Of a stretch of DNA of 64,000 nucleotides, positions 8,266-16,829 are shown piece after piece; the first letter of the stretch is position 1; every line of letters begins with the position of its first letter. The position numbers and the translations under genes are program-made. The notes under the pieces were generated by a model. It worked only from the letters and a program-made list of their open reading frames with translations. It was not told where the DNA came from and did no database searches. Source of the DNA: Flavobacterium album. GTDB taxonomy: Bacteria; Bacteroidota; Bacteroidia; Flavobacteriales; Flavobacteriaceae. The DNA lies in NCBI RefSeq assembly GCF_003096035.1, contig NZ_CP029186.1, forward strand, positions 2,772,001 through 2,836,000. The letters are read 5' to 3'.

Positions 8266-9216
8266 TTATTTCTTTATCAAACCTAAATCTACCAAACGTT
8301 CGTGAAGGAATTCTCCCGCAGTGATATCATCGTATAGTTTAGGATGGTTTTCATCGATGCAGTTCTCCAGGCAGTCCAGCTTCATTTCACTGACAGGGTG
8401 CATAAAGAATGGGATAGAATAGCGCGACGTGCCCCAAAGTTCCCTTGGCGGGTTCACCACCTGGTGGATGGTGCTCTTCAGGCGATTGTTGGTGTGGCGG
8501 CTAAGCATATCGCCTACGTTTATAACCAGTTCGTCCGGCTCTGCAATAGCGTTGATCCATTCGCCGTTATGGTTCTGCACCTGAAGCCCGCGGCCCTGTG
8601 CGCCCATAAGTAGGGTAATCAGGTTAATGTCGCCATGCGCTGCTGCACGTACCGCATTTTCAGGCTCCGAAGTGATAGGAGGGTAGTGGATAGGCCGCAG
8701 GATGCTATTGCCTTCTTCGGCATACTTGTCAAAATAAAACTCATCAAGGCCAAGATAAAGAGCCAAAGCACGCAGCACATAGATACCCGTCTTTTCAAGC
8801 ATCTGGTACGCTTCTTTACCTACTTCATTGAACTTAGGAAGTTCCGTTACTTCAACGTTGTCAGGATATTCACCCTGGCGTTTTGAGCCTTCGTCGAGGT
8901 ACTGGCCAAAATGCCAGAACTCCTTGAGGTCGCCTTCTTTTTTACCTTTGGCATGTTCCTTTCCGAACGACACATAGCCGCGCTGGCCACCAATGCCGGG
9001 AATCTCGTACTTCTCCTTGGTTTCCAGTGGAAGACTGAAGAAGTTCTTCACTTCGGCATACAGGCTGTCCACGAGTTGGTCGTCAAGAAAATGCCCTTTT
9101 AATGCTACAAATCCTATGTCTTCATAGGCTTTACCGATTTCATTTACAAATTTTTGTTTGCGTTCCGGGTCACCCGAAAGGAAATCACGCAGGTCCACAC
9201 TTGGGATGTTTTGCAT
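8266..9216 (-). CDS. 2-oxoglutarate/Fe(II) oxygenase, isopenicillin N synthase family
   Basis: A 316-residue protein with the N-terminal DIOX_N module (IPSVDLRDFL, GFVALKGH) and the double-stranded beta-helix domain. The iron ligands are His194 and Asp196 (AAHGDINL) and His251 (STIHQVVNP); the RxS pair that binds 2-oxoglutarate is Arg265/Ser267 (SRYSIPFF). Members hydroxylate, desaturate or cyclise small molecules. No biosynthetic cluster is adjacent, so the substrate is not known and the isopenicillin name indicates family only. Confidence 0.92.
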   Translation of the reverse strand: MQNIPSVDLRDFLSGDPERKQKFVNEIGKAYEDIGFVALKGHFLDDQLVDSLYAEVKNFFSLPLETKEKYEIPGIGGQRGYVSFGKEHAKGKKEGDLKEFWHFGQYLDEGSKRQGEYPDNVEVTELPKFNEVGKEAYQMLEKTGIYVLRALALYLGLDEFYFDKYAEEGNSILRPIHYPPITSEPENAVRAAAHGDINLITLLMGAQGRGLQVQNHNGEWINAIAEPDELVINVGDMLSRHTNNRLKSTIHQVVNPPRELWGTSRYSIPFFMHPVSEMKLDCLENCIDENHPKLYDDITAGEFLHERLVDLGLIKK

Positions 9217-9330
9217 AAAAATTGGATTTAAAATCGCTCAGGTAATGAGCAACTACAAAGTTAAAAATTAATTTTTAGCAATAGTTAAGGAAAAGTTATG
9301 AAAAGGGGGACGAAGGGCACGTTTTCGGCA

Positions 9331-9750
9331 TTACCAATCATAACCGGCACCCACATATTCGATACCCTTCCGGCTAAAAAAACTTTTATAAATAGCCACT
9401 TCTTTTCGAATATCCCCGAGGTCATCTTTTACTTTTTGTTTGTTAAAGCTCCATTTCCTTGTATTATTTAGGTCGGCCCATTCTATATATTCTCCCGAAT
9501 GCGATACCTGAATTCCTTGTATCCATCCACTGCATGCGGGCAGCCCGCAGCAACAGGAAAAAATGAAATACTCACCATCTGCCTCAAGGCTCTTCAGGAA
9601 TTCTCCTATATTAATAATATCACCATCAGAACAAGGCTTTTCACCATTGATCCTGATCTCAATATTTCCCTGCATCCATATATTATCTGCACTCATCTGG
9701 CAGGCTGTGACCACCAATTCTATTAGGATACTATCAGATGGATTGTTCAT
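9331..9750 (-). CDS. Hypothetical protein with CCCGLPAC motif
   Basis: I do not recognise a family with certainty. The 139-residue protein looks soluble, with predicted beta strands and a cysteine cluster FSCCCGLPACSGW about two-thirds along, which could bind a metal or be a structural knuckle. It ends in aromatic residues (YVGAGYDW). Proteins of this type occur as orphan accessory genes near immunity-like genes, but no toxin is adjacent here. It stands alone, with a repeat element upstream. Confidence 0.65.
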   Translation of the reverse strand: MNNPSDSILIELVVTACQMSADNIWMQGNIEIRINGEKPCSDGDIINIGEFLKSLEADGEYFIFSCCCGLPACSGWIQGIQVSHSGEYIEWADLNNTRKWSFNKQKVKDDLGDIRKEVAIYKSFFSRKGIEYVGAGYDW

Positions 9751-9801
9751 GATGAGTAAAAATTAGTTTTCAGCAATAGTAAGGAAAAGTTATCATAAGC
9801 G

Positions 9802-9945
9802 GGAGCTAATGGCTAAGGATTTTCAGGAAGCGTCATTCCCTGCCTTTCCCGGCGGGCAGGCTGCTTTCGCCTTTATCTGCCTTCGCAGGCTGCGGCAGGA
9901 TACCGGTTCTATCAGGGCTATTGTGGAAAGGTAGTTTGTGTTTAG
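9802..9945 (+). repeat. GC-rich modular repeat, ATCAGGGCTA type (copy D)
   Basis: The block contains TTTTCAGGAA, a CCTGCC hairpin arm pair, a CTTTATCTGC segment, a second hairpin and GATACCGGTTCTATCAGGGCTA, then a GTAGTTTGTGTTT tail. The same order of parts occurs at 41800-41935. No ORF is conserved between the copies. Confidence 0.65.
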
Positions 9946-10001
9946 AAGCTTGAATGGGGCAGCCATTACCGTCATCGCGAGCAAGAAGCGATCTTTATAA
10001 A

Positions 10002-10553
10002 TTAATAATTAGGGGACTGTTTTTTAAACTCTTCCCAATTGTTATTCAGGATTGAGAGCAGCATTTCAAAATCTGTTTTCAATCCATTAGGTGTAATCGA
10101 AATTGGCGAACCATAGGTTTTATAGTTAGTGGCCATCATTCTCTTTTTAAGAAAGTTAGTCTGCCTTTTAATATAATCCCCGGGATTAGAAACTCCTATC
10201 ATTATAAATTTCTGATTCATTACCTGAGTTGTGTAAATATGCCTTACGTCTTCCCATGGTATAAAGCCTGCGCTTACTCCGCTTGCATTATCGGTTATTC
10301 CTTTTTCATCGATAATTAACCCCGGCCTTGTATCAAAAAGCTTCTTAATAAAGATTATCGTGGTTAAACCAAAGAATATAATACCTGCGATTCCTGCACC
10401 ATATTTTACGATTAGGTTATTAAGCAGAACATTGCTGCTAACAGGCTTAAATACTAAAATCCAGATTCCAATAGTCACAAAAATAATGGATCCGATAAGC
10501 AGTAAGGTGAGTTTGCCCTTGCTTAATTGGATAATTACCGGTTCTTTCGACAT
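10002..10553 (-). CDS. STM3941-like membrane protein
   Basis: A 183-residue protein from the ATG at 10553 (MSKEPVIIQLSKGK); an in-frame ATG at 10589 would add 12 residues. There are two transmembrane helices (about 18-38 and 53-73), then a cytoplasmic beta-rich domain with LIIDEKGITDNAS and FIPWEDVRHIYT, as in bacterial PH-like proteins of the STM3941 family. The function is unknown. It is AT-richer than its neighbours and monocistronic. Confidence 0.75.
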   Translation of the reverse strand: MSKEPVIIQLSKGKLTLLLIGSIIFVTIGIWILVFKPVSSNVLLNNLIVKYGAGIAGIIFFGLTTIIFIKKLFDTRPGLIIDEKGITDNASGVSAGFIPWEDVRHIYTTQVMNQKFIMIGVSNPGDYIKRQTNFLKKRMMATNYKTYGSPISITPNGLKTDFEMLLSILNNNWEEFKKQSPNY

Positions 10554-10800
10554 AACTATAAATTTCGGCAAATTTATCGAATTTGCCATTCAATAACTAT
10601 TGGTTTTACATTTAGGGTAGTAGTGGCGCTCCTTATGGGTTTTAACTTACCATTACATTTCAACAAAGTTTTCCAGTAGTTGTTATTGTCAATCGCATTT
10701 ACCTGACCCAGCGGCTTGCAGGATAACTGATGATTAAACAATCAGGAACCATCGTTTTTTTTGGTTTATATTGCATTGATTTCCGATAACAGGTAACGTT

Positions 10801-11613
10801 ATGAAGCAATTACAAAAAGGGCAGTTTTTTGGGGAGACGAATACCACTATTTCACTGGATGGCATTACTCTGACGGATACTGTTTATACTCATGATAAAG
10901 TCGATTGGCATTATCATGAGAATGCCTATTTTACATTTATACTCCAGGGGAATGTAATCGAAGGGAATAAAAAAGAAATTTACCATTGTGGGCCGGGAGC
11001 CCTGCTTTTCCATAATTGGGATGAGTCGCATTACAATATCAAGCCGCCCGGATTTACGCGCGGTTTCCATGTCGAGATAGAAAGGCAATGGCTTGATGAG
11101 GCAGGGCTTGGCAAAACATCTCTTGAAGGCAGTAAAGCTATTGCCAATATTGATGTTAAGTTGCTGATGTATAAAATATTCAGGGCAGGGAAAATGAATG
11201 ACGGGCTTACAGCTATTGCGGTTCAGTCACTACTCATAGAAACCTTATCAACATTGCAGAAGGACAGTCACCAGGTTTTGCTAAAGAAACCGAAATGGGT
11301 AAGCATGATCGATGACATCCTTCATTCACAAACAGGCAACAACGTTACGCTGGAACATCTATCAAAATTGCTGGATATCCACCCGGTACATCTGTCGCGG
11401 GATTTCCCGAAGTATTTTCGCTGTAATTTAGGCGAATACATACGAAAACTTAAAGTAGAAAAGGCATTGTCGCTCATGGCAATGGGGAAGTTATCACTTA
11501 CTGAGATAGCCTATAAATGCGGCTTTTCGGACCAAAGCCATTTTACGAGAAGCTTCAGGGAGATTAACGGACTGAATCCCTCGATGCACCGAAAACTGCT
11601 TTTAAAAAAATAA
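10801..11613 (+). CDS. AraC family transcriptional regulator
   Basis: A 270-residue regulator. The N-terminal cupin-like sensing domain has metal-site-like histidines (DWHYHENAYFTFIL); the C-terminal 100 residues form the double helix-turn-helix, with LLDIHPVHLSRDFPKYF and the second-helix signature SLTEIAYKCGFSDQSHFTRSF. It is 73 bp upstream of the serine hydrolase on the same strand, so it may control that gene or be co-transcribed with it. Confidence 0.93.
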   Translation: MKQLQKGQFFGETNTTISLDGITLTDTVYTHDKVDWHYHENAYFTFILQGNVIEGNKKEIYHCGPGALLFHNWDESHYNIKPPGFTRGFHVEIERQWLDEAGLGKTSLEGSKAIANIDVKLLMYKIFRAGKMNDGLTAIAVQSLLIETLSTLQKDSHQVLLKKPKWVSMIDDILHSQTGNNVTLEHLSKLLDIHPVHLSRDFPKYFRCNLGEYIRKLKVEKALSLMAMGKLSLTEIAYKCGFSDQSHFTRSFREINGLNPSMHRKLLLKK

Positions 11614-11654
11614 GGCATGTTAATCCTGTTCAATTTTTGAAGCTGCTCACATCA

Positions 11655-11662
11655 TAGCTTTG
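11655..11662 (+). promoter_or_regulatory. Candidate -7 element of the serine hydrolase gene
   Basis: TAGCTTTG fits TAnnTTTG, with a TTTG box at 11636-11639. The 15-bp spacer is shorter than usual, so this is a weak call. Confidence 0.35.
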
Positions 11663-11686
11663 CAGTAAATCCTTTAACTAGTAATC

Positions 11687-13342
11687 ATGAAGCGAATGTT
11701 GCTGCTTTTAACCGGCTTATTTTCGATTATTGCCAGTGCGCAAATCAAAGACCTGTATGTAACGGAAGGTATTATCAATGAGCTGCACAGGTTCAACATT
11801 GGTAAGGTCACTTTTATGGAAGGCAATATCCCTTTGGACAAATACAAAAAATCCGACTTCCTGAAATCCTACGCACTCTCACAAAAATCCGACCTGAATA
11901 TCAGGGTTTTTATGGATAATTCGGTTGCCAATTACCTGCACCGGCTTGCTCCCGCGCTGCCTGCCGAAGAACTTATGAAAAAAGGCAACCTGCAATTTTC
12001 TTTTTATGTTGATGACACGTTTATCTATAAAGAAAACATTCATCACGGCTGCAATTTCGGGTCGGGTGGAAATAAGAATACTTCCACAACATTCAGGGTG
12101 CCGTTTACCAGCACCAAAGGGGAAGACTGGTGGGCTATGTATATGTGGGACAGGTTTAAGGCAAATGGCGGCGAAAACGCCCTGAGCGATGGCATGCACA
12201 GGCTCAGGATAGAAATACGGCCCTACATAAATAATAATAATACTATTACAACCGGAGAACTGATCGCGCAGGGCGGAGTAGAGCTGATTATTAAAACGTC
12301 AAAGATCACTGCCAAAGAAATAGCGGTACAACCCATTAACCCCGGCAGTGGATGGGAAGTTTCGGAATTACCATATGATAAAAAGAAAATTGAAGCGCTT
12401 AATTTGGATATTGCCAACTATACTCTTAAAGAAATTACAAGCATCATTGTCATCCGCGATGGGAAGTTGATGCTGGAAGAGTATTTTAATGATGCTGGCA
12501 GGAATACATTGCACGACACGCGGTCGGCAGGGAAATCATTTACCTCAACACTAATGGGGTTGGCTATTACTGACGGCTATATTAAAAATGAAAAGCAAAC
12601 GCTTGACACGTTCTATGACCTAAAGCAGTTTGCCAACTATGAAGCAAGGAAAGACAGCGTAAAAGTAGCTGACCTGCTCATGATGAGTTCTGCTTTTGCA
12701 GGTTCCGACTCCAATAATGATTCGCCCGGAAATGAAGAAAATATGTACCCGACGGATAATTGGGTAAAATTCACGCTTGACCTTCCGATGGACCCCGCTA
12801 AAACTAATGGCGGCCAGTGGGATTATTTTACGGCCGGTGTAGTGGTGCTTGGCGATATTTTAAACAAAACAATTCCCGGCGGACTGGAAAAATATGCTGA
12901 TGAAAAGCTTTTTAAACCGCTCGGCATAACTAAATACCAATGGCAGTACACACCGCAGCATGTGGTAAATACGGCAGGCAGCCTGCAAATGCGTTCCCTG
13001 GATTATGCAAAATACGCCCAACTGTATAAGAACAATGGAATTTGGAACGCGAAGCAATTACTTTCTTCCGACTGGGTACAAAAGACTCTTACAATGCAGA
13101 TACAGATTCCCGGAAGGGACAATCAGTTCTACGGCTACCTGTTCTGGAACAAAACGTATAGCTACAAAGGCAAGAACCACGAAGTATTCTATTGTGCAGG
13201 TAATGGTGGCAATGAATTTATCATCTTTAAAGACCTGCCGCTTGTCGTTATCATAACGTCGAAAGCGTATAATAAACCTTACGGCCATCCGCAGGCAGAT
13301 AGGATAGTGGGGGAATATTTACTGCCGGCAGTATTAAACTAA
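11687..13342 (+). CDS. Secreted serine hydrolase (class C beta-lactamase family)
   Basis: A 551-residue protein with a signal peptide (cleavage after ASAQ, about residue 19). Residues 20-230 form a beta-rich domain not seen in ordinary family members. The catalytic domain (about 240-551) carries the S-x-x-K motif as RSAGKS (Ser280, Lys283), matching the group often called 6-aminohexanoate-dimer hydrolase or EstB-like, and a glycine-rich CAGNGGNEF near the C terminus. Most such proteins are esterases, amidases or D-aminopeptidases rather than beta-lactamases. The AraC gene upstream suggests inducible expression. Confidence 0.88.
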   Translation: MKRMLLLLTGLFSIIASAQIKDLYVTEGIINELHRFNIGKVTFMEGNIPLDKYKKSDFLKSYALSQKSDLNIRVFMDNSVANYLHRLAPALPAEELMKKGNLQFSFYVDDTFIYKENIHHGCNFGSGGNKNTSTTFRVPFTSTKGEDWWAMYMWDRFKANGGENALSDGMHRLRIEIRPYINNNNTITTGELIAQGGVELIIKTSKITAKEIAVQPINPGSGWEVSELPYDKKKIEALNLDIANYTLKEITSIIVIRDGKLMLEEYFNDAGRNTLHDTRSAGKSFTSTLMGLAITDGYIKNEKQTLDTFYDLKQFANYEARKDSVKVADLLMMSSAFAGSDSNNDSPGNEENMYPTDNWVKFTLDLPMDPAKTNGGQWDYFTAGVVVLGDILNKTIPGGLEKYADEKLFKPLGITKYQWQYTPQHVVNTAGSLQMRSLDYAKYAQLYKNNGIWNAKQLLSSDWVQKTLTMQIQIPGRDNQFYGYLFWNKTYSYKGKNHEVFYCAGNGGNEFIIFKDLPLVVIITSKAYNKPYGHPQADRIVGEYLLPAVLN

Positions 13343-13355
13343 AAATTATTGCGAT

Positions 13356-14267
13356 TTAATTAAACGCCTGCCTAAACTCTAAAGGAGACAAATTTGTCTT
13401 TGTCCTGAACAATTTACTAAACGACTGCGAATGCTCAAAGCCTAATTCATAAGCAATTTCACTGACGGAAAGGGTAGTGGTAGATAGCTTTTCTTTAGCT
13501 TTTTCAATCAGTTTGTCATGGATGTGCTGCTGCGTGCTCTGGCCTGTCAACACCTTCAATAATCCACTTAAGTAATTGGGTGAAACATTCAGGCTGTCAG
13601 CAATATATTGCACTGTTGGAAGCCCATTGATCGAAAGCGCATCGCTGTTGAAATAAGCCGTCAGAAGGCTTTCCAGTTTGTCCAGTATTTTATGGTTGGA
13701 TATTTTCCTGGTCAGGAACTGGCGGTGGTAGAACCGGTCGGCATAGCCCAACAGCAGCTCCAGTTGGGCGATGATGATATTCTGGCTAAAACGGTCGATA
13801 TTCGAATTGTATTCCCTGTCGATATTTTCTGCGATATTGGTAATGATTACTTTTTCCTTATCAGAAAGGAACAGGGCCTCATTTACCGAATAGCCAAAAA
13901 AATCATAGTGCTTTATAGCTTTGGATAAAGGCGTATTCCAAAGGAAATCGGGATGGATGAGCAATACCCATCCCGAATGCCTGAGGACCCCCCCCGCATC
14001 GATAGAATAGACCTGACCGGGCGAAATAAAGAACATGGTGCCTTCATCAAAATCGTATTCCTGCTGGCCATACCTCATTTTACCACTGATAATCGTTTTC
14101 AGGGCAATAGTGTAAAAATCATTCATGATTGCTTTAGGCTCGGTTTCCTTAAGACGGATAGCCTCTACATTGACAAGGCTGATAAGCGGGTGCTGCGGCT
14201 TTGGCAGCTCCCTGAACTGGTGGTATTCGCTTATTGTCCTGAAACGCTGTGGTGATGTGGCTGCCAT
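13356..14267 (-). CDS. AraC family transcriptional regulator
   Basis: A 303-residue protein with an N-terminal cupin-like domain (MRYGQQEYDFDEGTMFFISPGQVYS) and a C-terminal AraC domain (YIADSLNVSPNYLSGLLK, then SVSEIAYELGFEHSQSFSKLF). Its ATG lies 12 bp after the stop of the NmrA-like reductase, so both are probably one transcript and the regulator may control that reductase. It converges on the serine hydrolase with only 13 bp between. Confidence 0.93.
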   Translation of the reverse strand: MAATSPQRFRTISEYHQFRELPKPQHPLISLVNVEAIRLKETEPKAIMNDFYTIALKTIISGKMRYGQQEYDFDEGTMFFISPGQVYSIDAGGVLRHSGWVLLIHPDFLWNTPLSKAIKHYDFFGYSVNEALFLSDKEKVIITNIAENIDREYNSNIDRFSQNIIIAQLELLLGYADRFYHRQFLTRKISNHKILDKLESLLTAYFNSDALSINGLPTVQYIADSLNVSPNYLSGLLKVLTGQSTQQHIHDKLIEKAKEKLSTTTLSVSEIAYELGFEHSQSFSKLFRTKTNLSPLEFRQAFN

Positions 14268-14279
14268 GCTCTAATATAA

Positions 14280-15176
14280 TTAATTCTGTTTAAATGCCAA
14301 AGCAAATTCTTTTGCAAAGTCGGTCATTTTAACTTTACCCATAACCGGCCTGTTGCGGAAATAATCTTCCGAAAGCAATCCGGTGTGCAATGCTCCGTAC
14401 ATTTCAACCAGCCCGGCTGCAATCTTCGGGTTCATCCCGATAGAGGTCAGTCCGTTAAGCGCTTCCTCATCAGAAATCAATATCCATTTAAGGTCCGGCT
14501 TCCCGATAGCTTCACCTAATATTTTCGCAACTTCATTCCCGGTAAGTTCCTCACTGCCAACATAACGTATCTTCCTTCCGGTAAATGGTGTTGTAAGCTC
14601 TTCGGCAACAGCCGCGGCAATATCAATAGGGGATACCCACGGGATAAGGTCGTCTGCGCCATAGTTGGCGGCAATTACGCCCGCGTTTTTTATCATGTCG
14701 GTATAACCGTACAGGTTGTAATAAAACGACGTAGGCCGCATGTGGGTGATAGAAACTTCCTCAGGCAACTGGTCAAGGATTTTTGCAACATTGTGTGCGC
14801 CAACTAGTATTCCCGAACCTTTTTCCAAATGCGCCCCAATGGTACTGAGATTTACCAACCGCTTTACACCCGAATCTTTAATAGCCTGCGCATAATTGTT
14901 GCCCAGCCTGATGTAATAAGCGATCAGGTCAAAATCATGGTTAAAGTAATTGTTTGGCGGTACCATGCTGTACACGGCATCTGCGCCTGTAAATGTTTCA
15001 GTAAGGAAAGCGGTATCTTCCAGCGAACCGATAGCCGCAGTAGCACCCAACGCTTCAATTTCTGCCTGTTTTTCAGGGTTGCTGCTGATAACCGTTACGT
15101 CATGTCCTTTTTGCACTAATTCCTGTGTGAGTGGTTTCCCGATGTGGCCCAGTGAGCCTGTTACAATGATTTTCAT
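14280..15176 (-). CDS. NmrA-like NAD(P)-binding oxidoreductase
   Basis: A 298-residue atypical short-chain dehydrogenase. The Rossmann motif is GSLGHIGKPL near the N terminus (IIVTGSLGHIG), followed by VISSNPEKQAEIEALGA and the ADAVYSMVPP segment. The SDR Tyr-x-x-x-Lys pair is not evident, as in NmrA/HSCARG sensors and QOR2-type quinone or azo reductases. It is likely a quinone reductase or redox sensor. It is paired with an AraC gene, an arrangement common for stress-inducible reductases. Confidence 0.87.
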   Translation of the reverse strand: MKIIVTGSLGHIGKPLTQELVQKGHDVTVISSNPEKQAEIEALGATAAIGSLEDTAFLTETFTGADAVYSMVPPNNYFNHDFDLIAYYIRLGNNYAQAIKDSGVKRLVNLSTIGAHLEKGSGILVGAHNVAKILDQLPEEVSITHMRPTSFYYNLYGYTDMIKNAGVIAANYGADDLIPWVSPIDIAAAVAEELTTPFTGRKIRYVGSEELTGNEVAKILGEAIGKPDLKWILISDEEALNGLTSIGMNPKIAAGLVEMYGALHTGLLSEDYFRNRPVMGKVKMTDFAKEFALAFKQN

Positions 15177-15340
15177 ATTACTGTTTTTTTGTTACTGCAA
15201 AGTTCCGCAGCAATCAAAAAACAGTTGTAGCCGAATCTATTGTCGTTGTAGCCAAATCTATACAGTGTCAGAATTGTTTAAACGATAACAACCTTGAAAT
15301 TCACTTTTATGTTTTTAAATGAAGATATGATTTGGAACGC

Positions 15341-15427
15341 GCGTGAGGGACAGGAGCGGCATCCCCGCCTTTTTCTGGCGGGATATAGCGGATGGCCCGA
15401 CGGCGGAGGAACGAAGCCGGCACGCCC
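15341..15427 (-). repeat. GC-rich modular repeat, CGTGCC...CTCACGC type (copy C)
   Basis: On the minus strand it runs from GGGCGTGCCGGCTTCG through GTCGGGCCATCCGCTATA and a perfect hairpin (ATCCCGCC/GGCGGGGAT) to GTCCCTCACGC. It shares its core with copies at 23157-23265 and 58028-58126, while the hairpins differ. Confidence 0.8.
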
Positions 15428-15433
15428 AAAAAA

Positions 15434-15949
15434 TTAACTTAAGTCGATACCATGTAATTGGGCCAGATTTTCGAAAACTTCTTTTGTCCAGCTTTTTATA
15501 GCTTGGTGAAAACTATAAAAGATTGTTTCAGGCATAGTTGTGAAGTATTCAAGCTGATTAGTTACCAACCCTGATATAGAAGTATATAATGTTGTATCAT
15601 TAAAATTAAAGAAATATTGTTCACCAGAAATTCCTGTCATACTTATTGTATCATCATCATAAATTTCTTTTAACCCGAAATTTTTGATTTTGGTAATTTT
15701 TTCAAATTGCTGCTGAATTGCTGCAGGTAATGTCCCTTCAAGGTAAAACACAGGTGCACCGGAATTTTTTGGACGGAAAAAATCTATATGAAGAGAGTAT
15801 TGATACAAGATATTGACATATAGCTGAATGGAGAGCAGCCTGTGCGTAAAACCATCAAAATAACGATAGGCAAATATGTGATCCTTATCCAGTTCCCATT
15901 TATTAGAGACATGGTTCATTTTTAAAATAGCGGCCGTGTCCTTGCTCAT
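15434..15949 (-). CDS. Hypothetical protein
   Basis: I do not recognise the family. It has 171 residues, no signal peptide or membrane segment, and mixed alpha/beta composition with many aromatic residues (FAYRYFDGFTHRLL). Its start lies 1 nt beyond the sirtuin stop, so the two are probably translated together. Composition is more AT-rich than the sirtuin gene, which suggests later acquisition. Confidence 0.6.
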   Translation of the reverse strand: MSKDTAAILKMNHVSNKWELDKDHIFAYRYFDGFTHRLLSIQLYVNILYQYSLHIDFFRPKNSGAPVFYLEGTLPAAIQQQFEKITKIKNFGLKEIYDDDTISMTGISGEQYFFNFNDTTLYTSISGLVTNQLEYFTTMPETIFYSFHQAIKSWTKEVFENLAQLHGIDLS

Positions 15950-15950
15950 A

Positions 15951-16640
15951 TTATATTCGGTTAACCAGCTTTTCCCTCACAATCTCCATACCCTCACTGC
16001 CCACTTTAGCAATAACTTCCACCGGATTTGTCATATACGGTATTGTAGCGGGATTCGGGTCAACATAAAAAATCGGCACATTGGGTTTTGCATAATCCAT
16101 TAATCCTGCGGCAGGATATACCTGTAGTGAAGTACCAACAACAACTACAAAATCTGCTTCTTCAACAATTTCAATAGCTTCGGAAATGGCAGGGACAGCC
16201 TCGCCAAACCACACGATATGCGGGCGTAATTGGTGACCATCGGTATGCAGGTCGCCCAGGTTGATGTCCTCTTTCCATTCAAAAGCGTCATAACTGTTAA
16301 TGCTGCGAGCTTTCAGCAGTTCGCCGTGGAGGTGCAGTACATTGGTGCTCCCGGCGCGTTCGTGAAGGTCATCTACATTTTGGGTTATTACGGTAACATC
16401 AAAATCCTCTTCCAGTTCTGCGATAATGCTGTGCGCTTTATTGGGCTGCACTTCAAAAAGCTGCCTTCGGCGTTGGTTGTAAAAATCGAGCACGAGCGCA
16501 GGGTTTTTACGGAAGCCTTCCGGAGAAGCTACTTCCATAACGTCATGGCCTTCCCACAGCCCGCCGGCATCGCGAAAGGTATTAATGCCACTCTCGGCGC
16601 TCACACCGGCACCGGAGAGTATTACAAGTTTCTTTTTCAT
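15951..16640 (-). CDS. cobB: NAD-dependent protein deacylase, class III sirtuin without zinc cysteines
   Basis: A 229-residue Sir2-family enzyme. NAD-binding motifs are GAGVSAESGINTFR (10-23), TQNVDDLHERAG (86-97) and VVVGTSLQVYPAA. The catalytic histidine is His105 in HLHGEL. Tyr54 and Arg57 in FYNQRRR match the pair that gives CobB and SIRT5 specificity for succinyl or other acidic acyl-lysines. The small domain between 106 and 140 contains no cysteine, so the usual structural zinc site is absent. It is likely a desuccinylase/deacetylase in the cytoplasm. Confidence 0.92.
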   Translation of the reverse strand: MKKKLVILSGAGVSAESGINTFRDAGGLWEGHDVMEVASPEGFRKNPALVLDFYNQRRRQLFEVQPNKAHSIIAELEEDFDVTVITQNVDDLHERAGSTNVLHLHGELLKARSINSYDAFEWKEDINLGDLHTDGHQLRPHIVWFGEAVPAISEAIEIVEEADFVVVVGTSLQVYPAAGLMDYAKPNVPIFYVDPNPATIPYMTNPVEVIAKVGSEGMEIVREKLVNRI

Positions 16641-16669
16641 TATTGGTTAGTTTCTCACAAAGTTTATTT

Positions 16670-16789
16670 TTTCACGTAAAGGCGCAAAGCCGCTAAGACT
16701 CATGCCGCAAAATTCCTGTATAGATCTTAAGCCGCAAAGGAGCAATGATCCGCATTCTCAACTTTGCGTCTTTGCGCCTTTGCGTGAAA
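16670..16789. repeat. Palindromic element with GC-rich terminal inverted repeats
   Basis: A 120-bp intergenic block beginning TTTCACGTAAAGGCGCAAAG and ending with its near-exact inverse (CTTTGCGCCTTTGCGTGAAA). A partial CCGCAAAG repeat lies inside. It resembles a MITE or REP-type unit; only one copy is in the window. Confidence 0.7.
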
Positions 16790-16829
16790 TTAAGCTATAG
16801 CGAATTAAAAAATCTTTGCTTGGACAAAA

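Noticed and set aside
11687..13342. Possible antibiotic-resistance beta-lactamase
   Set aside because: The RSAGKS group with a long N-terminal extra domain is esterase/amidase-like; there is no basis for claiming beta-lactam hydrolysis.
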